From Gammaproteobacteria bacterium (GTDB taxonomy: Bacteria; Pseudomonadota; Gammaproteobacteria; Pseudomonadales; Azotimanducaceae): a stretch of DNA of 29,487 nucleotides. Shown in pieces: positions 15,408-23,100 of this stretch. Below the pieces are notes generated by a model. That model saw nothing but the letters and a program-made list of their open reading frames with translations. It was not told where the DNA came from and made no database searches. A program made the position numbers and the translations under genes. The stretch's first letter is position 1, and every line of letters begins with the position of its first letter. Location of the stretch: the NCBI GenBank assembly GCA_002694945.1, contig NZNP01000014.1, forward strand, positions 13,438-42,924. Reading direction: 5' to 3'.

Positions 15408-17975
15408 ATGTCGAAATTTCCATCGCAGGCAGATGTCGTAATTATTGGTATCGGAGGTATAGTCGGAGCGTCCGTTGCTCACCACCTAATTGAGCTGGGT
15501 TGGAAGAATATAGTTGGGTTGGACAAGTCCGCTGTGCCGACGGACATCGGATCAACCTCCCATGCCTCTGACTTTTGTTATAGCAATGCCGGGGATAAAT
15601 TCATGACATGGACTACCCGCTACAGTCAAAACTTTTATGAAGCAAGGGGCAACTACGTTCGCATAGGTGGTCTCGAAGTGGCTCATGTGGACGATGATGA
15701 GCGTATGCTTGAGCTGAAACGTAAGATCGGTCAGGGCAAAGCATACGGCACGAGGGTTGAACTAATTTCTTCTCACGAAGCGAAAGAAAAGTTTCCGTTG
15801 CTGAACGAAGATTCGATTCAGGGAGCCATGTGGGATCCCGATGCAGGCTTGGTAGTACCTCGTTCTCAGGCCGTTGCGGGTGATCTTGTCGAGGAGGCTG
15901 TTGAGTCAGGTCAATTGAAAGTACACGCCTATACCCCAGCCGTCAGAGTGGATCATGAGAATGGTCAAATTAAAGGTGTGGAAACAGCCAAAGGGTATAT
16001 CTCGACCACTCGGGTGGTTCTCAGTACGGGTATTTGGGGGCCACTGATCGCAGATCAACTGCAGGCTCCCTTGCCGTTGATGCCGCTGGAGCACCCTTTG
16101 CTGTTTTTTGGGCCCTGCGAACTGCTAGAGGGCACTGGTAAGGAAATTGTTTATCCGCTGTTTAGGGATCAGGGCAATTCCAGTTATGTTCGTGATACTG
16201 GTGATCCTACTACGCCTGAAGGTGGGCATATGGAATGGGGTTATTACCAGACGGATGAGCCAACGCTTGTTTTTCCTCGCGATATACTCGAACCAGAGAA
16301 TGCTCGGATGTCTCCTTCGATGCGTGATCTAAAGCTTGAGCAAGTTATGCATGCGTACGAGCGTGCTGTTGAAGTAACTCCTATCCTGGGTGAGCTAGGG
16401 TGGGAGGATCGACATTCTTTTAATGGCTTGTTGTCGGTAACGGTTGATGGAGGCTCTCTATTAGGTGAAGCACCTGAGGTCAGGGGGCTTTGGTTCGCTG
16501 AGGCTGTCTGGGTTAAGGATGGTCCTGGTATCGGTAAGGTTGTCGCCGACTGGATGACAGAAGGTCGAACAGAACATGACTATTTTGGCGTTGATATATC
16601 CAGATTTTACCCGATCCAGAAGTCCGCCGAGGTTATCTCTAGCCGATGTTATGAAATCGCGAAGAAGGTTTATACGCCCGCGGTTCATCCAAGAGAACCG
16701 TTTGCTTCAGGCCGTCAGCTTCGAGTAGGACCTTTTTACCCTAGAGAGGTTGAACTTGGCGGCTACTTCATGGAAGTAGCGGGCTGGGAGAGGGCACACG
16801 GCTATCAGGCTAACGAAGCGACTTTGCTGACGAAGTACAGAGATCAGGTGCCCATAAGAGAACATGAATGGGATGCGCGCCATTTTTGGGAAGTATCAAA
16901 CGCTGAACATCTGGAATTATCTGCATCTGTGGGCATGGTCAATTTGTCACATTTTGCAATATACGACATTTCTGGTCCGGATGCGGAATCTCTGATTGAA
17001 TATCTGGCTGTCGCGAAAACAGGTGGCGATACGCCAGTTGGGCGAGGGATTTATACCCATTTTTTGGATGACCAGGGCGGCATTAGAGCTGATTTGACTA
17101 TCGTTCGTTTGGCAGAAGACGGATTCCGCGTTATTTGTGGTGGCGATACTGGGCATCGTGATCTTGTCTGGATTAAAAATATGGCGTTTTTGCGCCAAGC
17201 AGATATTCGTATCGATGATCGGACAGAAAGCTTGGCAACGCTTGGGCTATGGGGCCCACGGGCCAGAGCCACGCTCGAAAGTTTGATGGCTCAACCTGAT
17301 GATATCTCACAGGAAAACTTTCCGTTTGCCACAGCGAAACAAATCGATATCCAGGGAATTCCTGTCTGGGCATTTCGTATTTCGTATGTGGGTGAGCAGG
17401 GCTGGGAACTTTATGTGCCTTATCCCTATGGATTGAGGCTCTGGGATCTGCTGTTTGCCGCGGGTGTTACGCCCGTCGGAATTGAGACATATGCCAATAG
17501 CCGTAGGTTAGAAAAGAGCCTGCGCCTACAGAACGCTAATCTGCTTACTGACTACAATCTGTACGAGGCAGACTTGGCACGGAAACTTGTCAAGAAAGCC
17601 GAATTTCACGGTAAGTCTGCTTATATATCTCAACGTGAATTGGGTGAGCAGGTGGCTTATCTGTGTACACTTGTGATGTTGGAGAATATCGATGCCGAAG
17701 GGCTGCGGCGCTACCCAGTTGGCGAGTGGCCTATTCTTGATAAAGATTCTGGTAAGGTTCTGGTAGACGGCAAAGGTCGCCGCTCCTACGCAACCGATAT
17801 AGCTTTCGGCCCGTCTTTGGGCGTTAACGTTTTGATGGCCTATTTGCCTGCTGAGCTGGCCGTGGTTGGTAACGAATTTCACCTGGAATACTTCTGCGAA
17901 CATTACACCGTAAGAATAGAGGCAGTTGGCTATAGCGCCTTGCTCGATCCCGACAATGAAAGACCGAGAAGCTGA
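15408..17975 (+). CDS. dimethylglycine/sarcosine dehydrogenase-like FAD flavoprotein with GcvT domains
   Basis: 855 residues. N-terminal DAO flavin domain: VVIIGIGGIVGASVAHHL (10-27), GSTSHAS (48-54; His52 fits the position of the flavin-linking His), VLSTGIWG and the late GLWFAEAVWVKDGPGIGK block near 360. The C-terminal half, about 430-850, has the folate-binding GcvT and GcvT-C folds (VNLSHFAIYDISGPDAE, YVGEQGWELYVPY, GIETYANSRRLEKSLR). This architecture belongs to dimethylglycine and sarcosine dehydrogenases, which oxidise an N-methyl group and pass the carbon to THF as methylene-THF. The GxGxxG motif is irregular: the first Gly is Ile (I-G-G-I-V-G), though adjacent glycines may compensate. 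Substrate is inferred as dimethylglycine, because SoxBDA covers sarcosine. The AraC-type regulator follows 81 bases downstream. Confidence 0.82.
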   Translation: MSKFPSQADVVIIGIGGIVGASVAHHLIELGWKNIVGLDKSAVPTDIGSTSHASDFCYSNAGDKFMTWTTRYSQNFYEARGNYVRIGGLEVAHVDDDERMLELKRKIGQGKAYGTRVELISSHEAKEKFPLLNEDSIQGAMWDPDAGLVVPRSQAVAGDLVEEAVESGQLKVHAYTPAVRVDHENGQIKGVETAKGYISTTRVVLSTGIWGPLIADQLQAPLPLMPLEHPLLFFGPCELLEGTGKEIVYPLFRDQGNSSYVRDTGDPTTPEGGHMEWGYYQTDEPTLVFPRDILEPENARMSPSMRDLKLEQVMHAYERAVEVTPILGELGWEDRHSFNGLLSVTVDGGSLLGEAPEVRGLWFAEAVWVKDGPGIGKVVADWMTEGRTEHDYFGVDISRFYPIQKSAEVISSRCYEIAKKVYTPAVHPREPFASGRQLRVGPFYPREVELGGYFMEVAGWERAHGYQANEATLLTKYRDQVPIREHEWDARHFWEVSNAEHLELSASVGMVNLSHFAIYDISGPDAESLIEYLAVAKTGGDTPVGRGIYTHFLDDQGGIRADLTIVRLAEDGFRVICGGDTGHRDLVWIKNMAFLRQADIRIDDRTESLATLGLWGPRARATLESLMAQPDDISQENFPFATAKQIDIQGIPVWAFRISYVGEQGWELYVPYPYGLRLWDLLFAAGVTPVGIETYANSRRLEKSLRLQNANLLTDYNLYEADLARKLVKKAEFHGKSAYISQRELGEQVAYLCTLVMLENIDAEGLRRYPVGEWPILDKDSGKVLVDGKGRRSYATDIAFGPSLGVNVLMAYLPAELAVVGNEFHLEYFCEHYTVRIEAVGYSALLDPDNERPRS

Positions 17976-18056
17976 TTAGAACATTGTTGATTTTTTGCTT
18001 TTCAATAAGAGGTTGTCGGGGTTAATCTGCGATCTCAACTTTAGTTAGTCGTTTCG

Positions 18057-19151
18057 ATGTCTGAGTTTAAACTTGATAGAGAAGAGCCTATGAAAATAGG
18101 CTTTTTCTTGATTGAAAATTTCACAATGCTGGCACTGGCTTCGGCGTTGGAACCATTGCGTATGGCTAACCAACTAAGTGGTGAGGAACTATATAGTTGG
18201 ACTTTGATTGGTTCGACCACCGATCTAGTAACGGCCAGTGATGGTATTCAAATTAGTCCGGATAAAACGATTGCAGATGTTGCTAACTATGACTTGGTCT
18301 TTGTGGTGTCGGGTATTAATGTTATGGAAAGCCACCAGCCTCAAGAAATTCGTTGGCTGAGAACATTAGTTGGTCGCGTTCGCGTGCTAGGTGGTCTTTG
18401 TACCGGTTCTTATTTGCTAGCCAAGGCTGGTCTCTTGGATGGTTATAGTTGTAGTGCGCACTGGGAATGTCTAGCTGCATTACAGGAAGAATATCCGCTT
18501 GTTTATTGCAACAACCACCTCTTTTCGTTTGATCGGGATCGCATAACCTGTACGGGGGGCGATGTCCCGATGCATATGGTGATGCATCTGATCAGCATGA
18601 ATCATGGGGCTAATTTGGCGAATGCAATTTCGGATATGTTTGTCTGTGAGCGTATCCGAGACAGCAAGGAGCCGCAGCGTGTTCGGTTATCTGCGCCAAA
18701 TTTTGTCAATCAACCGAAGCTCTCTGAGGCCCTGCAATTGATGGAAGCCAATGTTGAAGAACCTATTGAACTGAAGGAGATTGCAGATTTAGTGGGCATA
18801 TCCAGGCGTCATCTGGAACGACTCTTCCTAGCGTATTTAAGTTGTTCTCCCAGTCGATTTTATCTGAAGTTGCGTCTTGAACGCGCGAGGCAATTGCTTA
18901 CGCAGACGCCTTTATCCATTGTTGAAATCTCCGCAGTATGCGGATTCATTTCGGCGCCTCATTTTAGCCGTTCGTATCGCAAGCACATGGGGCGGTCACC
19001 GAAAGCAGAGCGTGATCTGCGGAGAAAACCGTCGTCTAATATGATGTTGTTGGAAGAAAGTTCAGGTCAGATTGGGACGAACTCGGGTCTATCACTTGGA
19101 AAGGCCAAGAGTGAGAGTTCCTTTGGTTCCGTGCTTGCAATAGATCATTAA
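18057..19151 (+). CDS. GATase1-like/AraC-family transcriptional regulator (GbdR/CdhR/ArgR type)
   Basis: 364 residues. The N-terminal half (about 12-200) is a DJ-1/PfpI-like GATase1 domain: IGFFLIENFTMLALASALEPLRMAN, YDLVFVVSG, then GLCTGSYLLAKAGLLDG, where the Cys of the nucleophile elbow is kept. The C-terminal part has two helix-turn-helix units (IELKEIADLVGISRRHLERLFLAY and LSIVEISAVCGFISAPHFSRSYRKHMGRSP). Family members sense glycine betaine, dimethylglycine, carnitine or arginine in Pseudomonas. Setting and fold point to a sensor of a betaine-pathway metabolite. Two starts are possible: ATG 18057, or ATG 18090 (MKIGFFLI), which has AGAAGAG about 4 bases upstream. The stop overlaps that of the convergent MFS gene by four bases (TTAA). 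Confidence 0.87.
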   Translation: MSEFKLDREEPMKIGFFLIENFTMLALASALEPLRMANQLSGEELYSWTLIGSTTDLVTASDGIQISPDKTIADVANYDLVFVVSGINVMESHQPQEIRWLRTLVGRVRVLGGLCTGSYLLAKAGLLDGYSCSAHWECLAALQEEYPLVYCNNHLFSFDRDRITCTGGDVPMHMVMHLISMNHGANLANAISDMFVCERIRDSKEPQRVRLSAPNFVNQPKLSEALQLMEANVEEPIELKEIADLVGISRRHLERLFLAYLSCSPSRFYLKLRLERARQLLTQTPLSIVEISAVCGFISAPHFSRSYRKHMGRSPKAERDLRRKPSSNMMLLEESSGQIGTNSGLSLGKAKSESSFGSVLAIDH

Positions 19152-20398
19152 GGTTGGGCGTCCTGTCGATTGGGCAATTGAATCATGAGTGTGACTATTG
19201 CTGCTAGCAGGAAAGCAAAGCTCCAGACCTTAAATGCGGTTCCGTATGTGCCTGTTAAGTCGGCCAGATAGCCGGTTATCAGAACCCAGAAAGTCGCAGG
19301 TGCTATGAACAGTGAGAACAGACCGTTGGCTCGAGAGAAGCGTCGGGTTCCGAAAATACGTGAAATTAGTACAGATCGAACAGGGATCATGCCTCCGAAG
19401 GCGAGGCCGATTAGGACTGCAGCGAGCATAATTAATGCGTAGCTTCCCTCGAAAACGAAGATAAGGGCCCCTGTTAGATAGGAAAAGATCCCACAAAGTA
19501 CTGTCAGTCTTGCGTCCCACTGATCCATCATCCAGCCGAAGACGACTTTGCCCGCTATAGCCGCAATGCCGGACAAACCTAAAAGATAAGATGCCTCATA
19601 TAGTGTAAATTCAAATTCCGTAGTCAGGTAATTTGGCAAATGGGTCACCATTGCACTGTAGACACCGTTCATTAACGTAAAGGTGACCACCACGCTCCAG
19701 AAGGCTTTAGTTTTAAGAAACTCCTTATAGACCTCGATTCCGGGAGTTTCTAATTCATTGGTGGGGATATGATGTTCAGTTCCCGTCGGATCGCCATCGG
19801 GGTGCTGGTTGATATCTTCGGGTTGTTGTTTGACGACGAAAAAGGTGAGCGGGAGGATAATCGCGGCAATAGCGCAAGCGTAAAGTGTGTAGGTCCCCTG
19901 CCAGCCGATCGACGAGAGAAAATATGCAGCTACGGTCGGCATAAAAATTCCTGCGACGGATATGCCCATTATGGCTCCGCCAAGGGCGATACCACGGTTG
20001 CGAGTGAACCAGTTCACCATGAGTTTGGTTTGTACCAATGGTCCCACCGTTGTCCAGCCAACTCCCTGAAAAATCAGCAGGGCAATTAGAAAGCTGGTAT
20101 AAGTATCTAACCAGCGGTAAGTTAGATAGCCGGTTGCCAACCAAAGTGAGCCTAATATTGTGATCCAGCGAACCGGAAATCTGTCTATCAGGTAGCCCAT
20201 GAAGGGTGCTGTGCAGCTTCCGGTGAATAGCGTTAGGGTTATCGCTAGTGAGATCTCTGTTCGACCAACATTGAAAGATTCCATCCACTCTGGGAAAAAC
20301 ACGCCTCGAGTATGTAGGAAAAAGCTGGAAGCAAGGAACAGGACGGTAAAGCTGTAACCAACAACAATATATCCATAGAAGAACTTTGGTTGTGACAC
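19148..20398 (-). CDS. MFS transporter, monocarboxylate/oxalate-formate-like
   Basis: 416 residues with about 12 hydrophobic helices and the MFS pattern of a central loop (PEDINQHPDGDPTGTEHHIPTNE, about 195-220). The motif AxxxGxxxDRFPVRWITILG after helix 2 and the WFTRNRGIALG segment after helix 4 resemble the OFA/monocarboxylate branch. Substrate unknown. The 151-base gap after the methyltransferase gene upstream and the shared orientation suggest it may belong to the same leftward operon, possibly for uptake of the methylated substrate or export of glycine or formate. A single GCGACAG motif lies upstream at about 20429. Confidence 0.8.
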   Translation of the reverse strand: MSQPKFFYGYIVVGYSFTVLFLASSFFLHTRGVFFPEWMESFNVGRTEISLAITLTLFTGSCTAPFMGYLIDRFPVRWITILGSLWLATGYLTYRWLDTYTSFLIALLIFQGVGWTTVGPLVQTKLMVNWFTRNRGIALGGAIMGISVAGIFMPTVAAYFLSSIGWQGTYTLYACAIAAIILPLTFFVVKQQPEDINQHPDGDPTGTEHHIPTNELETPGIEVYKEFLKTKAFWSVVVTFTLMNGVYSAMVTHLPNYLTTEFEFTLYEASYLLGLSGIAAIAGKVVFGWMMDQWDARLTVLCGIFSYLTGALIFVFEGSYALIMLAAVLIGLAFGGMIPVRSVLISRIFGTRRFSRANGLFSLFIAPATFWVLITGYLADLTGTYGTAFKVWSFAFLLAAIVTLMIQLPNRQDAQP

Positions 20399-20473
20399 GG
20401 ATCGTACTTCTGAACTTTTCGTGACTTGCGACAGAATGAACTGGCTAGGTCCTAAAGTCTAATTTGGATGGGA

Positions 20474-20490
20474 ATTGCGAACAGCGCAAT
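20474..20490. other. small inverted repeat between MFS and methyltransferase genes
   Basis: ATTGCG-AACAG-CGCAAT pairs over 6 bp with a 5-base loop. It lies in the 151-base spacer between the methyl-THF methyltransferase gene and the MFS gene on the minus strand. No T-tract follows on that strand, so it would be a poor intrinsic terminator. It may be an RNA processing or attenuation structure, or chance. Confidence 0.3.
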
Positions 20491-20549
20491 ACGAGTCTTG
20501 TCTGTCTCATTCAAATTGGTTTTCTGAACAAGCATTCTTTCTTTTAAAA

Positions 20550-21458
20550 TTAGGCACTGCGACGACGACGGCCAGGTCTGCTTCTTCTGCCAACGCTATC
20601 GCCTCTATCCGCTAAGGGTTCCCGATATCGTCTTATCCAGTTTGTGCAATCAGGATCGTGTCCCATCATAACGTCTGCAGCCATCACCGACTGTAATACC
20701 TCTGCGTGTAAGGGATTCGTGATAGCCGATGTCAGGCCGGCTGCCATGGACATGGAAAGGAAAGCACCATTGATACCGTTGCGGTTTGGTAGGCCAAAAC
20801 TGACGTTCGAAGCGCCACAGGTTGTGTTGACCCTGAGCTCTTCTTTGAGACGTCTGAGTAGATGCATGACCTGCTTTCCGGCGGTGTTAATAGCGCCAAT
20901 CGGCATAACAAGCGGATCGACAACAATATCTGCATGGCCAATCCCGTGGTCTGCCGCTCTTTCGACGATTTTTTTGGCCACTTCGAAACGTACGTCAGGG
21001 TCCTCCGAAATACCAGTTTCATCATTGGATATAGCAACGACAGCAGCTCCATGTTTAGCGACCAGTGGTAGTACGGCTTCAAGTCTATCTTCTTCACCTG
21101 TGACCGAATTAACAAGGGCTTTTCCTTGGTAGACCTTTAGGCCTGCCTCAAGTGCCTCAACGATAGAAGAGTCGATGCAAAGTGGTACTTCGGTTACGGA
21201 CTGCACGAGTTTGATGGCCTCTGCAAGGATTGCAGGTTCATCAGCTAGAGGTATACCTGCGTTGACGTCCAACATGTGTGCGCCCGCCGCGACCTGGGCC
21301 AGTGCGTCTGACTCGACTCGACTGAAGTCCCCTTCAGCCATTTCAGCAGCAAGTATCTTGCGTCCTGTGGGATTAATTCTCTCGCCGATTATGACAAAGG
21401 GTCGCTCGAAGCCAATGACAACTTCTTTGGTGGCTGAACTGATTATTGTGTCGGTCAT
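20550..21458 (-). CDS. methyltetrahydrofolate:corrinoid methyltransferase (MtgA/AcsE-like)
   Basis: 302 residues of pterin-binding TIM barrel: IIGERINPTGRK (23-34), VAAGAHMLDVNAG, VPLCIDSS, NSVTGEEDRL, ASNVSFGLPNRNGINGAFLSMSMAAGLTSAI. This matches the methyltransferase family that exchanges methyl groups between corrinoid proteins and THF, as in glycine betaine and acetyl-CoA pathways. The expected role is to transfer the methyl group from the corrinoid protein to THF. The C-terminus ends in an Arg-rich tail (RRSRPGRRRRSA). It is last of the tight mttB cluster; the gap to the upstream 'virulence factor' gene is 3 bases, so the two are co-translated. Confidence 0.87.
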   Translation of the reverse strand: MTDTIISSATKEVVIGFERPFVIIGERINPTGRKILAAEMAEGDFSRVESDALAQVAAGAHMLDVNAGIPLADEPAILAEAIKLVQSVTEVPLCIDSSIVEALEAGLKVYQGKALVNSVTGEEDRLEAVLPLVAKHGAAVVAISNDETGISEDPDVRFEVAKKIVERAADHGIGHADIVVDPLVMPIGAINTAGKQVMHLLRRLKEELRVNTTCGASNVSFGLPNRNGINGAFLSMSMAAGLTSAITNPLHAEVLQSVMAADVMMGHDPDCTNWIRRYREPLADRGDSVGRRSRPGRRRRSA

Positions 21459-21461
21459 GGT

Positions 21462-21770
21462 TTAATTCCGTTCGGGTATTACGCCCTTGTTCTTGATAAG
21501 TTTATTTAAGAGTTCATCATCATAGTCGTCAGCTAATTGCTGTGCTTTTTCCTCAGCAAAAACTTGCAGATTATCCGCTGCCTTCACCTGGCACGTTTCG
21601 CGTCGCCACTCTTCGAGGTACAGGTCGCTACTGCCTTTGCCTGCTCGCATCGCTGCTCGATCAATAGCCTCCTGGAACCGCTGTGGTAACTGTACCTTGG
21701 CTTTTGTGCGGCCTACTTGGACAAGTACCTGTGACGGAATATCCCGCCAGTAGATGGTCACCATTTTCAT
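21462..21770 (-). CDS. 'virulence factor' domain family protein (PF13769 type), small
   Basis: 102 residues starting MKMVTIYWRDIPSQVLVQVG, followed by LPQRFQEAIDRAAMRAGKGSSDLYLEEWRR. The pattern of a short beta-hairpin then an (A/D)RAAMRAG helix matches the small 'virulence factor' domain. The name reflects family naming, and I give no virulence role. It is wedged between the DUF1638 gene (2 bases) and the methyl-THF methyltransferase gene (3 bases) in a corrinoid demethylation operon, so it is probably a subunit, scaffold or chaperone of that system. Met3 (MVTIYW) is an alternative start. Confidence 0.72.
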   Translation of the reverse strand: MKMVTIYWRDIPSQVLVQVGRTKAKVQLPQRFQEAIDRAAMRAGKGSSDLYLEEWRRETCQVKAADNLQVFAEEKAQQLADDYDDELLNKLIKNKGVIPERN

Positions 21771-21772
21771 TT

Positions 21773-22369
21773 CTAAGCAATCTCTTTAATTGTTAGGGCC
21801 TGCTCGAATGTGCCGAAGCCGGTGTGAATGTGCCGAAAACTGAGCCCAAGTTGTTCTGCACACACTACTGCCGCGTTGATCAGTGATTCATCATGCCGCT
21901 GGGAGAGGTAAATGAGATCGGTGTAGTTACCAAAATACACATCGCGTAATTCCGGATGGGTGTCGAGCCCAAGGTTCTTTATTACCATTGAATCGAAGTG
22001 TCTTACCAGGAAGTCCGTCAGCCAAAATGTGCCCGGTGTTTCGTCGGATAGCGTCTCGAATTCGACCTCGCCAAGAAAAAAACTAAAGCAATGGGGGCCT
22101 TTAAGTCTCTCGAGGCGCGCATCAGAATTGACCAGCGCGTCTATATCGCCGCTGCTGCCGCAGTCTGCATAACCGATAAGTATATGTTTATAGTCTTTGC
22201 CTCTAGCGTTGATTACCTCCTCTAATTTTGGGGCGATTAACGAAGGTCGGTTATGTAGTTTTGCATCGAGACATTGAACATCAAAATGGTCCCAGTCATT
22301 CATGGCTTTAATGGCGAAGATTTCATTGGCGAGGGCTCCGCAAGCGATAACCAGTGATTTGTCAGCCAA
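21773..22369 (-). CDS. DUF1638 family protein in corrinoid methyltransferase operon
   Basis: 198 residues from a TTG start. The open frame extends upstream as an unusual N-terminus that overlaps the corrinoid gene. The TTG at 22369, seven bases after AAGGGG (22382-22377), is a better start, and its first bases overlap the TGA of the corrinoid gene (TTGGCTGA). The protein starts LADKSLVIACGALANEIFAI, with LHNRPSLIAPKLEEVI, ILIGYADCGSSGDIDAL and GTFWLTDFLVRHF blocks typical of DUF1638. Two conserved Cys (IACGALANE, YADCGSSGD) could bind a metal or a cofactor. Biochemical role unknown. It lies between the corrinoid protein and 'virulence factor' genes, which makes a helper role in that pathway likely. 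Confidence 0.8.
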   Translation of the reverse strand: MADKSLVIACGALANEIFAIKAMNDWDHFDVQCLDAKLHNRPSLIAPKLEEVINARGKDYKHILIGYADCGSSGDIDALVNSDARLERLKGPHCFSFFLGEVEFETLSDETPGTFWLTDFLVRHFDSMVIKNLGLDTHPELRDVYFGNYTDLIYLSQRHDESLINAAVVCAEQLGLSFRHIHTGFGTFEQALTIKEIA

Positions 22370-23066
22370 TGTTTTTCCCCTTGACCTGCACGAATTGGGA
22401 GCCTGTTTCGGCTGCTTGTGCAGCATCCCTACAATAGGCATCTGCGCCGATTGCCGCACCGAACTCCTCATTCAACGGAGCACCTCCTACCATGACGATA
22501 TAATCGTCTCGTATTCCTTGGCTCGACATTTCATCGATAACGACCTTCATGTAGGGCATGGTCGTTGTTAAGAGCGCTGACATGCCAAGTATGTCAGGCT
22601 TGTGTTCTTCTAGGGCTGCGAAATATTCCTCGACAGAATTATTGATGCCTATATCGACCACCTCGAAACCTGTGCCTTCCATCATCATACCGACGAGGTT
22701 CTTCCCTATATCGTGTATGTCGCCTTTAACGGTACCGATGACCATTTTACCAATGGGTTTAGCCCCAGTTTCGGCTAGCAGGGGACGCAGAATTTCCATG
22801 CCTCCTTTCATTGCATTGGCCGCGAGCAATACCTCTGGTACAAACAGGATGCCGTCACGGAAGTCGACACCAACAATCTGCATACCGCCGACCAATGCCT
22901 CGTTCAGAACCTTCTCGGCAGACCAGTCTCTTGCTAGCAAGATTTCTGTGCCCTCGACGATTTCATCGCGTAAGCCATCGTAGAGATCATCATGCATCTG
23001 TTCGACCAATTCGGTGTCGTTTAGCTCATTCAGATCAAGATCATCATCCATCTGATCATCGCTCAT
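22362..23066 (-). CDS. corrinoid (B12-binding) methyl-carrier protein of the MtbC/MttC type
   Basis: 234 residues from the ATG at 23066 with AAGGA (23077-23073) upstream. The frame is open further to an ATG at 23165, but that version adds 33 residues of non-family sequence that overlap the MttB gene. An acidic leader (MSDDQMDDDLDLNELND) precedes a B12-binding cap (about 20-100) and the Rossmann domain with DIHDIG at 116-121, where His118 is the lower cobalt ligand. SALLTTTM and VGGAPLN complete the B12 fold. It receives the methyl group from the MttB-type protein and passes it to THF through the MtgA-like enzyme. Co-transcribed with mttB-type (gap 34 bases) and DUF1638 (overlap). Confidence 0.92.
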   Translation of the reverse strand: MSDDQMDDDLDLNELNDTELVEQMHDDLYDGLRDEIVEGTEILLARDWSAEKVLNEALVGGMQIVGVDFRDGILFVPEVLLAANAMKGGMEILRPLLAETGAKPIGKMVIGTVKGDIHDIGKNLVGMMMEGTGFEVVDIGINNSVEEYFAALEEHKPDILGMSALLTTTMPYMKVVIDEMSSQGIRDDYIVMVGGAPLNEEFGAAIGADAYCRDAAQAAETGSQFVQVKGKNIG

Positions 23067-23100
23067 GACCGGTCCTTCTTTATCTCTACTAATTTCATTC

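Noticed and set aside
20410..20440. Single GCGACAG upstream of the MFS gene as a third operator
   Set aside because: No second half-site at 21-22 bp on either side, so it does not meet the direct-repeat pattern of the two hubs.
20644..21132. 162-codon plus-strand frame opposite the methyl-THF methyltransferase
   Set aside because: Mirror frame of a clear gene, low-complexity Ser/Ala/Thr composition and no family match.
22370..22471. Upstream extension of the DUF1638 frame (MRSSVRQSAQMPIV...)
   Set aside because: Overlaps the conserved C-terminus of the corrinoid gene in another frame; the TTG with AAGGGG at 22369 gives the family's normal N-terminus.
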